From Apostichopus japonicus (taxonomy: Eukaryota; Echinodermata; Holothuroidea; Aspidochirotida; Stichopodidae), in the NCBI RefSeq assembly GCF_037975245.1, contig NC_092568.1, positions 1,984,001 to 2,048,000 of the forward strand: a stretch of DNA of 64,000 bases. The letters run 5' to 3'. The position numbers were made by a program, and so were the translations under genes. The notes below the pieces were generated by a model. It saw nothing but the letters and a program-made list of their open reading frames with translations. It had not been told where the DNA came from and did not search any database. Of the stretch, positions 49,301 through 56,577 are shown piece by piece (the first letter of the stretch is position 1; each line of letters begins with the position of its first letter).

Positions 49301-51519
49301 GCAAGCAATGCAATATTAGGTTTTCATTATGACATAGTTTGTTCTAAAATTTAGCAAGTCCCAGTTTATGGTAAGTTCTATGCGAGCATTGTATTCATGA
49401 GCTGTTAACTTAGTTAACGCTGGGGTCCACCAGACAGGGTCGTGGTCGAGGGGATGCTAATGAAGGTGTTCTATGGCAGTTCTGGAGTGCAAACTGGTCC
49501 ATGTACCCAAATATTTGAGATTGCACAGTTGGGTTAGGGTTAGTTGGGGGTAGAGCTTTTTCTCATCAAAGGATTTATTGCTCTAATTTTGTTAATGTAA
49601 TGTCGTCAATCTTGTTACGTGTTACTTGTTTTACAACCATCAGAAATGATCAAAGTTTGGTTTTTTCATCACTTGATTTAGGTTACAAGATGAATTCCCA
49701 GGTGTTTGGTGCCATTGTGCTGCGCTACGGTGACAGGAACAACCAGATCAGTTATGATTCCTTCATCGCCTGTGCTATTAAACTGAAGAACATGTTTGGT
49801 AAGAACTAAGAAACCAGTAGAGAGTATTAAAGACGGATAAGAGGGTCAAAGGTCATATAAGTTATCACAAGGTCAAACTGTGTGACATAGTTTCAGTTTT
49901 GTCTACATAGAGCCTTCTGTTCCTTTTGGCCAAAGCTTTTTGAAAGTCAGGATTTAGTCGGAGGGTAGAAGAAATTTTCAGAGTGGGATGGTTATTAGTT
50001 CTCTTCTACCTTCATGGTGTGTTGGGACTTTAGCCTTCACACGTTTTGGGCTATATTAATATGTAACACTGAGGAAAGAGTGGTCAAAGGTCATGTGGAG
50101 TTGCAGTAAGAAGAAATGGTTTAACTGCTCTTTTCTCTTAGTGGAGCCAATGGTGTTGATTTATATACTTCCATCATACTGTGACGGTATTCAATGAACT
50201 GTACAATAAAAAGTGGTTAACACTGAGCATCATGAAGTGAAAACATGAAATGTGCCAAGACCTATTCAATTGTAGTTGTAGTTCTTTCAGAGGGTTTAGG
50301 CTTCTATTGTTGGTGAATGTAGCAAGCTGTCACATACTTAGTTTGAGGTAAGAAAAAAAAAAAAATCAAATATCTTACTGATTTTTTTTTTATAATTACT
50401 ACATGAAACAGCAACATTTGTAATTTCTATCATATATTTTGTTTATCTTTTCGTTCTCATTAACAGATACATTCATGGAAAACAAGCAGGGAAATAATGC
50501 CTCTCTGAGTTTGAATGATGTAAGTTGAATTTCAGTGACTTTCTTGTGTGTGGTTTATTATACTAATGTCCGGAAAAAAATGTCAAGTTGATAGTTGAAG
50601 ATTTGGTGCTCTTTTGATTCCTCTGTGAAGGAAGGCAGAAGGAATCTATGCTGTGGTGATGGTATATGTGTGTATGTGTTTGCACCTGTCTTGCATTCAT
50701 TGGTCTGAATGTATAACACACTTATGTCGGTGGATGTGATGCCTTGATTTGTGAATGCAATGAATCAAGCAGTGAATTTTGGATGGACTGTACACATACT
50801 TGTTACGTAGATCCCACCTTAAACGTTTACAAGAACCCTCTTGTGATGATAGGTCCTTTGAGATCAAAAGAGGTCAATTTTGTAAAGGTGATAACTATGA
50901 CACAGAATTTGGATGAACTTCATACTTAGTATGTAGACCTTTGAAATATGATTAACTCAAAATGTAAAGCGTGGATAAACCTTTGACATGGATATAAGAA
51001 CCTTGTGATCAAAAGTTGAAAAATTGAAAACTTGTGTACTATGTGACTTTTATATGTCATAAAAAATGTCGCAAGGAAACACTATTGACATTTGGCTTTC
51101 TGGTGTACTGTAGCAATGCTGGCCAAATCAACTGTGATATCTATTTCATGATATTGTAATTAAAAAACTATGATTTTAATGACTGTATTGCAGTTCATTC
51201 ATTTTTCGTTGATACCAGATATTTTGAGACATAAAGATCACACATAATGCACTGACCAAAATGAAGAAATGATCTCTGCTCGAGTTTTGTCCTCTCAATG
51301 TGGACCCATTGTATTCTGTGTAACTATCTTTGGTGGACAAGTGTGATCAAGAGGGACAACTTAAAAGTCTAATTAGTTGATACACAGCCCAACGAATCAA
51401 TGCCAGTCTATGTGATAAATAATGACTTCAGTGGTAAAAATGATCTCAATTTTGTACTAATATATTTGATTTCTCTGCCTTTTTGCCTACAGTTCCTGAT
51501 GGTCAACATGTACTCCTAG
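10230..51519 (+). CDS. Classical calpain (calcium-dependent cysteine protease), 19 coding exons
   Basis: The gene encodes an intracellular calcium-activated papain-like protease that makes limited cuts in cytoskeletal and signalling proteins. Joining the 19 exons listed separately gives 2088 nt, 695 residues and a stop, with every junction in phase and flanked by GT/AG. The order is an N-terminal anchor (1-50), protease core (about 50-355) with Cys75 in GDCWLLAALA, His232 in VGHAYTMTD and Asn260 in [10 protein letters not shown], a C2-like region (355-510) with a very acidic loop, and a penta-EF-hand domain (about 530-695). Length and order match classical calpains such as vertebrate CAPN1/2/9 and insect calpain A/B. 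I cannot choose one ortholog, so no symbol is given. All catalytic residues are present and no frameshift is seen, so it should be an active enzyme. A non-coding 5' exon probably exists. Confidence 0.95.
10640..10655 (+). promoter_or_regulatory. DR4-type half-site pair (AGGTCATTTGAGGTCA)
   Basis: Two perfect AGGTCA half-sites with a TTTG spacer, in intron 1 about 260 bp after exon 1. The identical string recurs at 10775-10790. It is part of the minisatellite unit and regulatory use is speculative. Confidence 0.35.
10775..10790 (+). promoter_or_regulatory. DR4-type half-site pair, second copy
   Basis: The same 16-bp string as at 10640, retained without change although the surrounding units have diverged. 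Confidence 0.35.
10891..17363 (+). other. Calpain intron 1, remaining part
   Basis: About 6.5 kb between exon 1 and exon 2. No coding exon with a recognisable domain was found. Open frames at 11128-11328, 15812-16174 and 16100-16363 show no motif. The acceptor tract at the end is TTTCTTATCATTTCAG. Confidence 0.6.
17364..17433 (+). CDS. Calpain exon 2 (residues 50-73)
   Basis: Encodes [20 protein letters not shown] then GELG, ending in phase 1 before GTAAGA. The P-x-x-F-x-x-GASRFDI-x-QG pattern is the start of calpain protease core domain 1, immediately before the catalytic-cysteine motif carried on exon 3. Confidence 0.95.
19138..19570 (+). repeat. Pair of direct ~95-bp repeats
   Basis: The copies at 19138-19240 and 19479-19570 share GGCCAT(G/A)T.ACAGTGCTCTTG, then ACTGTTA, GGATTAACCAAAGGACAGTG and ATATTTGAAGGA. 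They point to a local segmental duplication or two insertions of the same short element. Confidence 0.7.
19330..20955 (+). repeat. Direct ~100-200-bp repeats around CGCAGAGCAAATACAACC
   Basis: The segments at about 19260-19450 and 20795-20950 share GTGTACTG.AT.GCAGAGC, then AAATACAACCACAA, CGCAAA.CATACA.TACATT and ATTGCTAAGT.CAGTA. The first copy overlaps the space between the GGATTAACC repeats, so two duplicated families are interleaved here. Confidence 0.65.
23276..23338 (+). repeat. 31-bp tandem duplication
   Basis: The unit TGAAAAGAAAAAAAA(A)(C/T)TTCC followed by ACCCAACAAC occurs twice in a row, inside the left arm of the 4.76-kb element. Confidence 0.75.
24719..24754. repeat. Hairpin within the intron-2 element
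   Basis: AGGGAGTT and AACTCCCT are separated by 7 bases and flanked by GTAC on both outer sides. It lies in the single-copy middle of the 4.76-kb element, not in its arms. Function unknown. Confidence 0.5.
28214..28258 (+). other. Intronic G-quadruplex-capable tract
   Basis: Successive G runs (GGGGAGGGGGAGGGGTGGGG, then TGGGAGGG) lie on the coding strand of calpain intron 2. They satisfy the usual four-runs-of-three pattern several times over. Folding is predicted from the pattern only. Confidence 0.5.
29064..29230 (+). mobile_element. 3' end of a LINE (non-LTR retrotransposon)
   Basis: One frame reads [20 protein letters not shown], then [10 protein letters not shown]...RLRDRASGA and stop at 29196-29198. 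A stretch of the form L-x-x-A-x-x-x-A-x-DR-x-x-W is the usual C-terminal tail of many LINE ORF2 proteins. An ATAAAAATAATAACAATAAC tail follows, as expected for a retroposed 3' end. The 5' side is truncated. It sits about 20 bp before calpain exon 3, in the same orientation as the gene. Confidence 0.65.
29248..29500 (+). CDS. Calpain exon 3 (residues 73-157), catalytic cysteine
   Basis: Completes [20 protein letters not shown]; Cys75 is the nucleophile and the upstream Q of AQGELG supplies the oxyanion-hole residue. It continues with [20 protein letters not shown], a core calpain motif, and ends [12 protein letters not shown] with the last codon split (phase 2, GTGAGA donor). Confidence 0.97.
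30277..30529 (+). CDS. Calpain exon 4 (residues 157-241), catalytic histidine
   Basis: Begins [20 protein letters not shown], the classical end of core domain 1. It ends with [16 protein letters not shown], where His232 is the general base. The Cys-to-His spacing of 157 residues equals that remembered for human calpain-2. The 3' boundary is GTAAAT, phase 0. The intron before it (29501-30276) holds nothing recognisable beyond unique sequence. Confidence 0.97.
30971..31068 (+). CDS. Calpain exon 5 (residues 242-274), catalytic asparagine
   Basis: Encodes [20 protein letters not shown] then [13 protein letters not shown]. Asn260 in the RNPWG motif completes the triad. Ends in phase 2 before GTAAGT. 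Confidence 0.96.
31195..31345 (+). mobile_element. Possible retroposon 3' tail in intron 5
   Basis: A segment with ACCTCCTTGGAGGATACAT, then AGAGAAAATAAACTGAAACT repeated as GAAACT units, resembles the 3' ends of LINE/SINE families whose tails are short tandem repeats. No coding part is visible. The rest of the intron (31346-31924) is unremarkable AT-rich sequence. Confidence 0.35.
31925..32002 (+). CDS. Calpain exon 6 (residues 274-300)
   Basis: Encodes [20 protein letters not shown] then DDGEFW, with the first and last codons split. The W-x-x-(I/V)-x-x-x-x-R-x-x-L-x-(L/V) and DDGEFWM patterns are core-2 hallmarks of calpains. The donor is GTGAGT, phase 2. Confidence 0.95.
32768..32945 (+). 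repeat. 99-bp tandem duplication
   Basis: The segment starting ATGTTTCTGTATATTGTCCC and running through CAGTATGCTAGAGAGACACC to CCTTCAGTCAGGG occurs at about 32770 and again at about 32869. Only a few bases differ over about 75 bp. The second copy abuts the hAT element described next. Confidence 0.85.
32939..33338. mobile_element. 400-bp hAT MITE with 8-bp target duplication
   Basis: CCTTCAGT is present at 32931-32938 and again at 33339-33346. The enclosed 400 bp starts CAGGGAGGAAGC, and the reverse complement of its end starts CAAGGGGGTAGGAGCC, so the ends are imperfect inverted repeats beginning CA. An 8-bp duplication with CAGGG-type ends is diagnostic of hAT transposons. The inside has GC-rich ends (GCACGTGCCCCCAGTGCC) and an AT-rich middle without a transposase frame. 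Confidence 0.85.
33742..33905 (+). CDS. Calpain exon 7 (residues 300-355)
   Basis: Encodes [20 protein letters not shown] (classical M-x-(F/Y)-x-D-F-x-x-x-(F/Y)-x-x-x-(D/E)-(I/V)-C-N-L), then the [17 protein letters not shown] link into the C2-like domain. The donor is the less usual GTTGGT, phase 1. Reading straight through this exon into the intron gives a spurious 193-codon frame at 33617-34198. Confidence 0.94.
34850..34945 (+). repeat. 28-bp tandem repeat, about 3 copies
   Basis: The unit GATTTTGGTTAAAATTCACA plus CTTTTGTC is repeated in intron 7 with few changes. The intron also has a poly-A run (34418-34436). Confidence 0.75.
35407..35603 (+). CDS. Calpain exon 8 (residues 355-420), acidic loop
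   Basis: Encodes [20 protein letters not shown], a run of further Asp/Glu, then [20 protein letters not shown] and IGFAIYE. This is the start of the C2-like beta-sandwich; its acidic loop is thought to take part in calcium and phospholipid response in classical calpains. The loop here holds about 15 acidic residues within 20. The donor is GTTTGT, phase 0. Confidence 0.95.
36129..36337 (+). CDS. Calpain exon 9 (residues 421-490)
   Basis: Encodes [20 protein letters not shown] then [20 protein letters not shown], ending [11 protein letters not shown]. The (F/Y)[14 protein letters not shown]-x-R and LP-x-G-x-Y-x-(V/I)-(I/V)-P-S-T-F motifs of the C2-like domain are all present. The acceptor is TTTTTCAG; donor GTAAGA, phase 2. 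Confidence 0.95.
36576..36618 (+). CDS. Calpain exon 10 (residues 490-504)
   Basis: A 43-bp exon encoding [14 protein letters not shown] after a split Gly codon, at the end of the C2-like domain. The acceptor is TTTAAACAG; donor GTAACG, phase 0. It is accepted because it restores the frame between exon 9 and the EF-hand exons. Confidence 0.8.
36619..37927 (+). other. Calpain intron 10
   Basis: 1.3 kb, AT-rich, with poly-A/poly-T runs at 36785-36795, 37037-37050 and 37086-37110. No recognised exon or element. Confidence 0.5.
37928..37957 (+). CDS. Calpain micro-exon 11 (residues 505-514)
   Basis: A 30-bp, exactly 10-codon exon ([10 protein letters not shown]) between TTGTTTTAG and GTATGA. 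It keeps the frame, so the transcript would be in frame with or without it. Its Ala/Pro-rich content suits the variable linker between the C2-like and EF-hand domains. Optional splicing is plausible. The evidence is splice sites and frame only. Confidence 0.55.
38849..38925 (+). repeat. Dispersed repeat end, (ATA)n-TTATTTATATAG type
   Basis: ATAATAATAATAATACTTAT is followed by TTATATAGTGCATTATACTG. The combination of an ATA microsatellite and TTATTTATATAG(T/C)GC is common at the ends of dispersed repeats in marine animals. The other end of the element was not located. Confidence 0.35.
41901..41927 (+). other. Second intronic G-quadruplex-capable tract
   Basis: GGTGGGGGGTGGGGTGGGAG followed by GGGGGT lies on the coding strand of calpain intron 11. 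Four or more G runs are separated by single bases. Confidence 0.5.
42499..42582 (+). CDS. Calpain exon 12 (residues 515-542)
   Basis: Encodes [20 protein letters not shown] then FFKKLTGD: the linker and the first helix of the penta-EF-hand domain (F-x-x-(F/L)-F-x-x-(L/I)-(A/T)-G-(D/E)). The acceptor is TTTGTATAG; donor GTAAGT, phase 0. Confidence 0.92.
43173..43230 (+). CDS. Calpain exon 13 (residues 543-562), EF-hand 1
   Basis: Encodes [19 protein letters not shown] plus one base (phase 1). The D-M-E-(V/I)-x-A-x-E-L-x-x-(V/I)-L-N pattern is the atypical 11-residue first EF-hand of penta-EF proteins. The acceptor is TTTGTTTCTAG. Confidence 0.95.
43287..43770. repeat. 15-bp-unit minisatellite with higher-order spacing
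   Basis: About 32 tandem copies of a 15-bp unit such as GACTCAGGTGGACCA and GACTCAGATGGGCCA. Because 15 is a multiple of three, frames stay open on both strands (ESGPPESGP on the minus strand). These are not genes: the array sits inside intron 13, 57 bp after exon 13. A variant block CTGTTGGTC.AGATTCAGAT occurs at 43379, 43484, 43574, 43649 and 43709. Confidence 0.9.
43840..44375. repeat. Diverged longer-period tandem repeat
   Basis: Recurrent pieces include ATCATCAGTG(A/G)A(T/C)ATA.AGTAC, TTTAAAG(G/A)(G/A)A.TC, CTGTTTCA(C/T).(T/C)AGTT and AAGGAAGTGTGT(T/G)(A)ACACTT, with a period of roughly 150-170 bp. A further AAAGGAAGTGTGTTACGATG follows the hAT-like end at 45320, suggesting the array once continued there. 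Confidence 0.5.
45046..45320. mobile_element. hAT-like remnant in intron 13
   Basis: The right end reads GGATCCACCCCTG, the reverse complement of CAGGGGTGGATCC, a typical hAT terminus. A possible left end, CAGATCCAATCTAGG, lies at 45046. Inside are the C-rich runs and CCCAGACC/GGGGAGGACC segments usual for such elements. No 8-bp target duplication was found, so the left boundary is uncertain. Confidence 0.4.
45321..47768 (+). other. Calpain intron 13, right part
   Basis: 2.4 kb with a T16-G12 homopolymer junction at about 46630-46660 and pyrimidine-rich stretches. The open frame at 45510-45896 has no domain or codon pattern to support it. Confidence 0.5.
47769..47827 (+). CDS. Calpain exon 14 (residues 562-581)
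   Basis: With the split codon it encodes [20 protein letters not shown]. This matches the calpain F-S-(L/V)-(E/D)-(S/T)-C-(R/K)-(S/N)-(M/I)-(V/I)-(A/N)-L-(M/x)-D helix that leads into EF-hand 2. Asp581 is the first ligand of the EF-2 loop. The donor is GTATCC, phase 0. Confidence 0.93.
48219..48287 (+). CDS. Calpain exon 15 (residues 582-604), EF-hand 2
   Basis: Encodes [20 protein letters not shown] then RWR. Together with Asp581 from exon 14 the loop is [12 protein letters not shown], a canonical 12-residue calcium loop. The acceptor is TTCCTAAG; donor GTAAGA, phase 0. Confidence 0.95.
48477..48620 (+). pseudogene. Truncated duplicate of the EF-hand 3 exon
   Basis: From 48558 the first 49 bases repeat the start of exon 16 with one synonymous difference (AAC for AAT), preceded by the same CTATTGTTTTCTTGTTCAG acceptor. 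After AGTACC the copy leaves the exon and meets an in-frame stop (GTTGTATAA). The offset to the genuine copy is 144 bp and the preceding intron sequence is duplicated too, so this is a recent tandem duplication. Splicing into it would truncate the protein. Confidence 0.85.
48702..48780 (+). CDS. Calpain exon 16 (residues 605-631), EF-hand 3
   Basis: Encodes [20 protein letters not shown] then AAMRSVG. The loop Asp611 to Glu622 ([12 protein letters not shown]) keeps all calcium ligands. The second of two tandem copies is chosen because only it continues in frame to the GTAAGA donor. Phase 1. Confidence 0.95.
49682..49798 (+). CDS. Calpain exon 17 (residues 631-670), EF-hand 4
   Basis: Encodes [20 protein letters not shown] then [18 protein letters not shown]. 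The fourth loop is degenerate, as usual in calpains: it lacks the full set of acidic ligands. The F-(I/L)-x-C-x-(I/V)-(K/R)-L-x-x-(M/L)-F motif is conserved. The acceptor is TTGATTTAG; donor GTAAGA, phase 1. Confidence 0.95.
50467..50519 (+). CDS. Calpain exon 18 (residues 670-687)
   Basis: Encodes [18 protein letters not shown]: the start of EF-hand 5, which does not bind calcium but forms the dimer interface in penta-EF proteins. The acceptor is CATTAACAG; donor GTAAGT, phase 0. Confidence 0.93.
50690..51020 (+). repeat. Third, more diverged block of the GGTCA-rich repeat
   Basis: Contains GGATGAACTTCATACTTAGT followed by ATGTAGACC, GATTAACTCAAAATGTAAA and GAGATCAAAAGAGGTCAA, which resemble units at 10520-10890. 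It lies in intron 18. The match is patchy. Confidence 0.4.
51493..51519 (+). CDS. Calpain exon 19 (residues 688-695 and stop)
   Basis: Encodes FLMVNMYS and TAG, matching the usual calpain C-terminus (W-L-x-x-(T/N)-M-Y-(S/x)). The acceptor is TTTTGCCTACAG. Confidence 0.94.
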   Translation, partial: FLMVNMYS

Positions 51520-52990
51520 ATGGTTGCGACTCACTGATAACAAAGGAGTTCATATCGCTTGCCTGCTATACACCGTTTTGTTTTTATTTGTACTGAATCT
51601 CATGCCAAGTGATGTCATCTTATGAAATTTTTTTTTAGTGTCTTGTAGTTTGTGCCATTTTCAATATTTTTCTTTATTAAGAGTATCATACTTTTTGTCT
51701 CTGGGAGAGATTTGCTTATAGCAAGTGCACAAGTTTTTTCTTTTTTTTTAATCATTTTCTCTTATTTTAATGTAGGAAGGAAATATAATAACTGTTGTGT
51801 ATATTCTGTTAAATACATCATTTATTAAACCTACCACAGCTGATCAAATGTGATCTAGCTCCATTTGGGTGCTTTCAGCAGTCTTCCCAATCCATGTGGG
51901 TTATTTCCAACTCTGTTTGGCCATTTCCCAACTTATGATGGTCTTTCTCCACAGTGTGGCTCATTTCTTATTGTTTGTGTGTTTGCATGCGGTTTTACAG
52001 TGGTTGTTCATATCCACCTCCCTTATCGGTTTGAGCTGGGCTTCATCGGATCATAATTTTGATGTATACATGTACCACTTTATCTTCCTGGTGTTTGATG
52101 GTTTTTAAAATCCAGAGCTGCAAGAAGAATGCTTGTAAAATGATCGTCCTTACATGTCTCCACATACATTATGCACGCACGTCATCTTCAGTGCAGACTT
52201 TAAAAAAAAAAAAATCATATTGGGAATATTGCAATCAGCGGTGTAAAAAGGAATATATCTACCAAGAGTGTATCATGTTATGAAAACTCACATAGTACTC
52301 TGGGAAAGAGAGCCAAACATAATGAATAAAAAAAAAATACCATTCAGAGTTTGTACCACAAGACATCATTCTGACCAAGAATGATTTGTTAGCTAGTATC
52401 TAACTGCCCTGCTGTGACATGCAAGATTTGATTGCTACAATGCCTTGAAAACTTTCAAACGACATCGGTCTGACCAAGAACTATTTGTTAGCTAGTATAT
52501 TATTGCCTTGCTGTGACATACAAGATTTGATTGTAAAAAGCCTTGAAAACTTTCAAGACCATGCTCTTCTTTGTAACAAACGCTACTTGCCTAGTTTTAT
52601 GTGTCTTGATCATCATGTTAATAGTAAAGAAATCTTCAGGTCTATGACTGTTTGGTGATATCATTTACCAGCAGTAGTCTTCCCTATGCAAGTATTGATC
52701 TTTCAAACCCCCTGTGCATGCCCACAGTCTATTATCCACCATTTTCTGCAAGAAAAGGTTTGATTTCTCATTTCTCACTCCTTTTTTTGTGGCTAAATCC
52801 CCAAGCCATCAACACCTCTTTGCTTTTTCTTTTGTATTTGGACAGGGTATTTGTCACCTTAATCGTCATCAGATTAAAAAGTTTAAAGGATGTCAGTTTT
52901 GTAAAAAAGAAAAAACACGCTTTGAAAGGTGCCTTTTAATGCGCAGCAGGATAGTAATCATTTGGCAATAAAATAAAGAAGAGGTTATGA
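51520..52990 (+). other. Calpain 3' UTR with candidate polyadenylation signals
   Basis: No further exon follows the stop. AATAAA occurs at 52325-52330 and twice in overlap at 52967-52977, the latter followed by AT-rich sequence. ATTAAA-like words occur near 51825. Which site is used cannot be told from sequence. Confidence 0.5.
52364..52560 (+). repeat. 99-bp tandem duplication in the calpain 3' region
   Basis: The copies at 52364 and 52463 share CTGACCAAGAA, then ATTTGTTAGCTAGTAT, GCTGTGACAT, CAAGATTTGATTG and GCCTTGAAAACTTTCAA. Identity is high but there are small indels. Confidence 0.85.
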
Positions 52991-55035
52991 ATATACATTA
53001 CAAAATATAAGTCTGTATGAATAAACATGAGCAGCTAGTATAGAAACAAGTTGTGAATATTCAAAATTGACAGTATAGATAATGTTTGTGACAAAGAAAG
53101 AAAGATAAGTGGTGAAGGAAAAGCCTGATTTGAAAAGAATTACTGAATTGTTTGTGTGATAAGGTTTGTAAGAGTAAACAAGTTTTGTTAAATGGAATGT
53201 TTAACATTAGCAGATGCTGACACTCTGATGGGACACACAAGCATGGAAGAAACTGTAACCAGTTGGCGATGTTAAATGGTAAATCTCCTGTGAAATTATA
53301 GAATATGTTGGGGGGCGGGATGTTTTTGTTGTAGAGAAATTTTTTTTTTTTGCAAACAGTACATTTTATATTAAGAACAAAGACTTTTAATTTTAGAAGT
53401 AAAATTATTGAACAATTCTTGCTAAACATATTGTATTCTAATCCTTTGAATTGAATATTCAACTGGATCAAAAAGGCAGCATAATTAAAAAAATAGATAA
53501 AAAAGTATGCTTGTATTCATTTGCATTTAGAGGTCTTAACTTTAGATAATGCAGTATTTTTTTGGGCCACATTTTTCTCTTTCTTTTTGTAGTTGCAATT
53601 TTGAACTTTCTATTTTTTTTCCTTTTTCGTAGAGGTATTAACTACTTTTTACCCACAATTTCTTCTTTCTCTTTGAAATATTGTCGTAATAGCTTATCAG
53701 AAATAATCTTAATCATGATAAAAAATTAAAAATAAAGAAATAAATTGACAAATGAAATAGCACTAATTCAATGTTGAATGTCATTAGACTTATTATTATA
53801 AATGCATGTAGATTTTTTTTTTCTCGAAAATTGTATTTTAAAAATTAGAAAATTGACACTGCCTGTATCATGTATTGAATACTTAATACAATTTATGAAA
53901 ACTTGTAGACCCTATGAGGGAGATATTTACACAGACTGATAAACGACATTGATCTAGAATAAAATGTAATGGATCAAAGTTTATCAACCTGAAGCTACTA
54001 CGCACAATTATTCACCCTATCCTGTATTGGTTGGCATGATGTTACCAAGAAAAATAAAATGTGTGTCTGGTTATATTGGTAGTTTGTTTCTTTTGCCATT
54101 TTTATTTCACTGTCTGCAGATCCAGCTTGGAGTATGTTTGTTGTTTCACTGAAAATTGTTTTCAGAATGTATAAGTTAGCTAATATTTTGATGTAGCTAC
54201 TATGGCAAGCATTGTAAACATTGTTAACTTCTCTTCCATCTATGAGCTCAGGAGGATCAATGGGTGTGTGGGGGGGGGGGGGAGGGGGACACCCATATGT
54301 GGGGAAGATGTAAATCAAACCACATGAACTTGTACTCATAACACTAGATTAACTGATGGCGCAATTTTAATGTTGATGTGTCATAGTCCAAGGTAAAAAA
54401 AACCCCATAAAGACAGGAAATTTTAAGTGTAAGAAACATGCTTCTATGACTTGTGGTTGGCCGGATGTTCACACTTAATGTGTTAAACACTAATCCTTGA
54501 AGAGCAGAAAATTCATAACAGGTTAATACTTTGTCAGGTCCATTTGCTAGGGTTGGTGGCATCTGACAGCTAGGCATGCACTCCAGCAGAGAAATTGTTC
54601 AATATGGAACATCACCAGTTAAGTATCTTTGTAGAGGACATGAACTTTAACCCTTAGGTCACTGGTTCCAATCTGGTCTAAGTCAGTAGTTTCTGCTTCT
54701 TAGAACCAAGATGCGCTTAGAATTTTCATCATAAAAGTTACTTGACGATATGTGACGAAAAGCAAACGTCCCCTTTCAAGTTGAATAAATAGTAATAGGA
54801 AGCAATACCTAAACCGATGCTACGTGTTATGATTTGTCTATTGAAGGTTTGTTTCTAAACAGACAGCTACGTAAGCCTACCCATAACTTATCTATTAAAG
54901 GAAAGTGTCATTGACGGAGAAATTGAAGCGAAAAAACAAGTCACAGATGTTGAAAACCGATGATACTTTGCAACAGACAGGAACTTCATGATCTTTTTTA
55001 AGATGAGGTTTCAGTAACGGTGATATGGGGCGGGA
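52991..55035. other. Intergenic, no feature recognised
   Basis: AT-rich sequence with T and A runs and a G run at about 54270-54285. The frame on the minus strand at 53061-53471 is AT-driven and shows no domain. Confidence 0.5.
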
Positions 55036-55539
55036 CCCTTACCGAAATCCCAGATCTGGCCCAGATATAAAAATCCAGATCTGGAATTTCAATCTGGGCC
55101 AGATCTGCTCCAGATCTTGAATTTATATCTGACCAGATAAAAAATTGGGCAGATATATCTTGATATAAAATTAAGTTTTATATGGCCCATATAAAAATTT
55201 ATCTGGTTAAATTTTATTGCATCCATATCTGGGCCAGATAAAACTTTATCTGGTTGATATAAAGAAAATCCAGATAAACTTTTATATGGCCCATATAAAA
55301 TTTTATCTGGCTAATTTTTTTTGCCATTCATATCTGGGCCAGATACAACTTTATCTGGTTGATATAAAGAAAATCCAGATAATCCAGTTATATCTGGCTT
55401 TATATGGCCAGATAAATCTTTATCTGCATATCTGGATTGACTCTATATCCAGTTATATCTGGCTTTATATGGCCAAATAAAGGCTTGATATGGCCAGATT
55501 AAACCAGATATAAAGCCAGATCTGGAATTTCGGTAAGGG
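55036..55539. mobile_element. 504-bp inverted-repeat element packed with ATCTGG/CCAGAT sites
   Basis: The left end CCCTTACCGAAATCCCAGAT (25 bp in all) matches the reverse complement of the right end with one mismatch. The interior is an array of ATCTGG and CCAGAT half-sites, often fused into palindromes such as TATCTGGGCCAGATA, CAGATCTGG and TATATGGCCCATATA. An internal direct repeat has a period of about 105 bp. There is no transposase frame; the open frame at 55217-55480 is the repeat itself. No target duplication is obvious. It lies about 1 kb upstream of CCT4. Confidence 0.8.
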
Positions 55540-56577
55540 GAAAGGGGACGATATTCACTAAAAAACCCACTCCCAATATACGCCGTCATTCTGCTTAACT
55601 CGCCACTCATGGCCCTGACTCCACACACAATAAAAATGCCGTTGAAATCGTGGTACTTTAGCGTACACGTTGGGCTGGTAAAGTCAACCAGCCCAATAAA
55701 CATATCAAATTGTGAGCTTTCTACGGTAGAGGGTTGAATCGCAGGAGGGTACAACTACAAACTTCGAGGGGCAGTGGGCCTTGTGACTGGATTCACTAAA
55801 GTATCACACCCCCTCCACATAAGTTTCAACAATACGGCACTATTTAATCAACACATGGTATTTTGTAATTACAACAATGGAAAGAATGCAGTTTTATGAC
55901 CAAAACGGGGCACTTCTGAGTATGCATCTATGGAGCATTTTTGAAGTTCACTAAACTGGAAGGCACATATCTGCATGAAAGGGCACAATTAGCAAATGAA
56001 ATGCATCTGAGAGAAAAACTGCTTACCAAACTTCTTTATCAATTATGAAAAGCTGTTTAGGTCTTTGTATAAGTCAGTTTTCGACTGTTTTGGTTGTGCC
56101 ATATACATACATGTAATGTATCAAGGAACTTGTACACTAGGATGTTTTTGTAATATTCTGTCTTCCAGTCTTCTGTACAATTCAAGAATTTATATGTTCA
56201 TAAACAAGCTATAATGGATCAATTTTAAACGTGAATTAAGAGGTACGTACCTCTCTGAACTCGAGTTTCGGAGCCTCATTTATTTTTTTTTACCCCTTAC
56301 ACTTAAAACCTTTTTGTTTTTACTCTTTTCGCGTCTCATAGTGCGAGTCCTAGCTGAGCCACTAACGTATCATGGCAATGACGGTACACACATAAGAACG
56401 TTCTGGAAATAGCTTTTGGAGATACGGTATAACTAGTACTGTTGTCAGGCCTTACAGTGTGTATACTCCACATGTTTGCATGACAAAAACACCCTCCAAA
56501 AATCTGCTCCCATCGTCGACAGCGAAGTCTTAAAATTACATTTTTGGAAATTTTAAACATTAGAATAAGCTTAGAAG
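55540..56577 (+). promoter_or_regulatory. Putative CCT4 promoter and 5' UTR
   Basis: About 1 kb between the inverted-repeat element and the CCT4 ATG. No convincing TATA box was placed. It includes a 16-bp palindrome at 56239-56254. The transcription start is not determined. Confidence 0.35.
56239..56254. repeat. Perfect 16-bp palindrome upstream of CCT4
   Basis: AGAGGTACGTACCTCT, about 325 bp before the ATG. It could be a dimer binding site; no known motif is assigned. Confidence 0.6.

Noticed and set aside
53061..53471. 136-codon minus-strand frame
   Set aside because: Low-complexity composition from AT-rich sequence, no domain, no splice context.
55217..55480. Open frame with repeated YLGQI.LYLVDIKKIQI
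   Set aside because: It is the translation of the ATCTGG/CCAGAT palindrome array of the 504-bp element.
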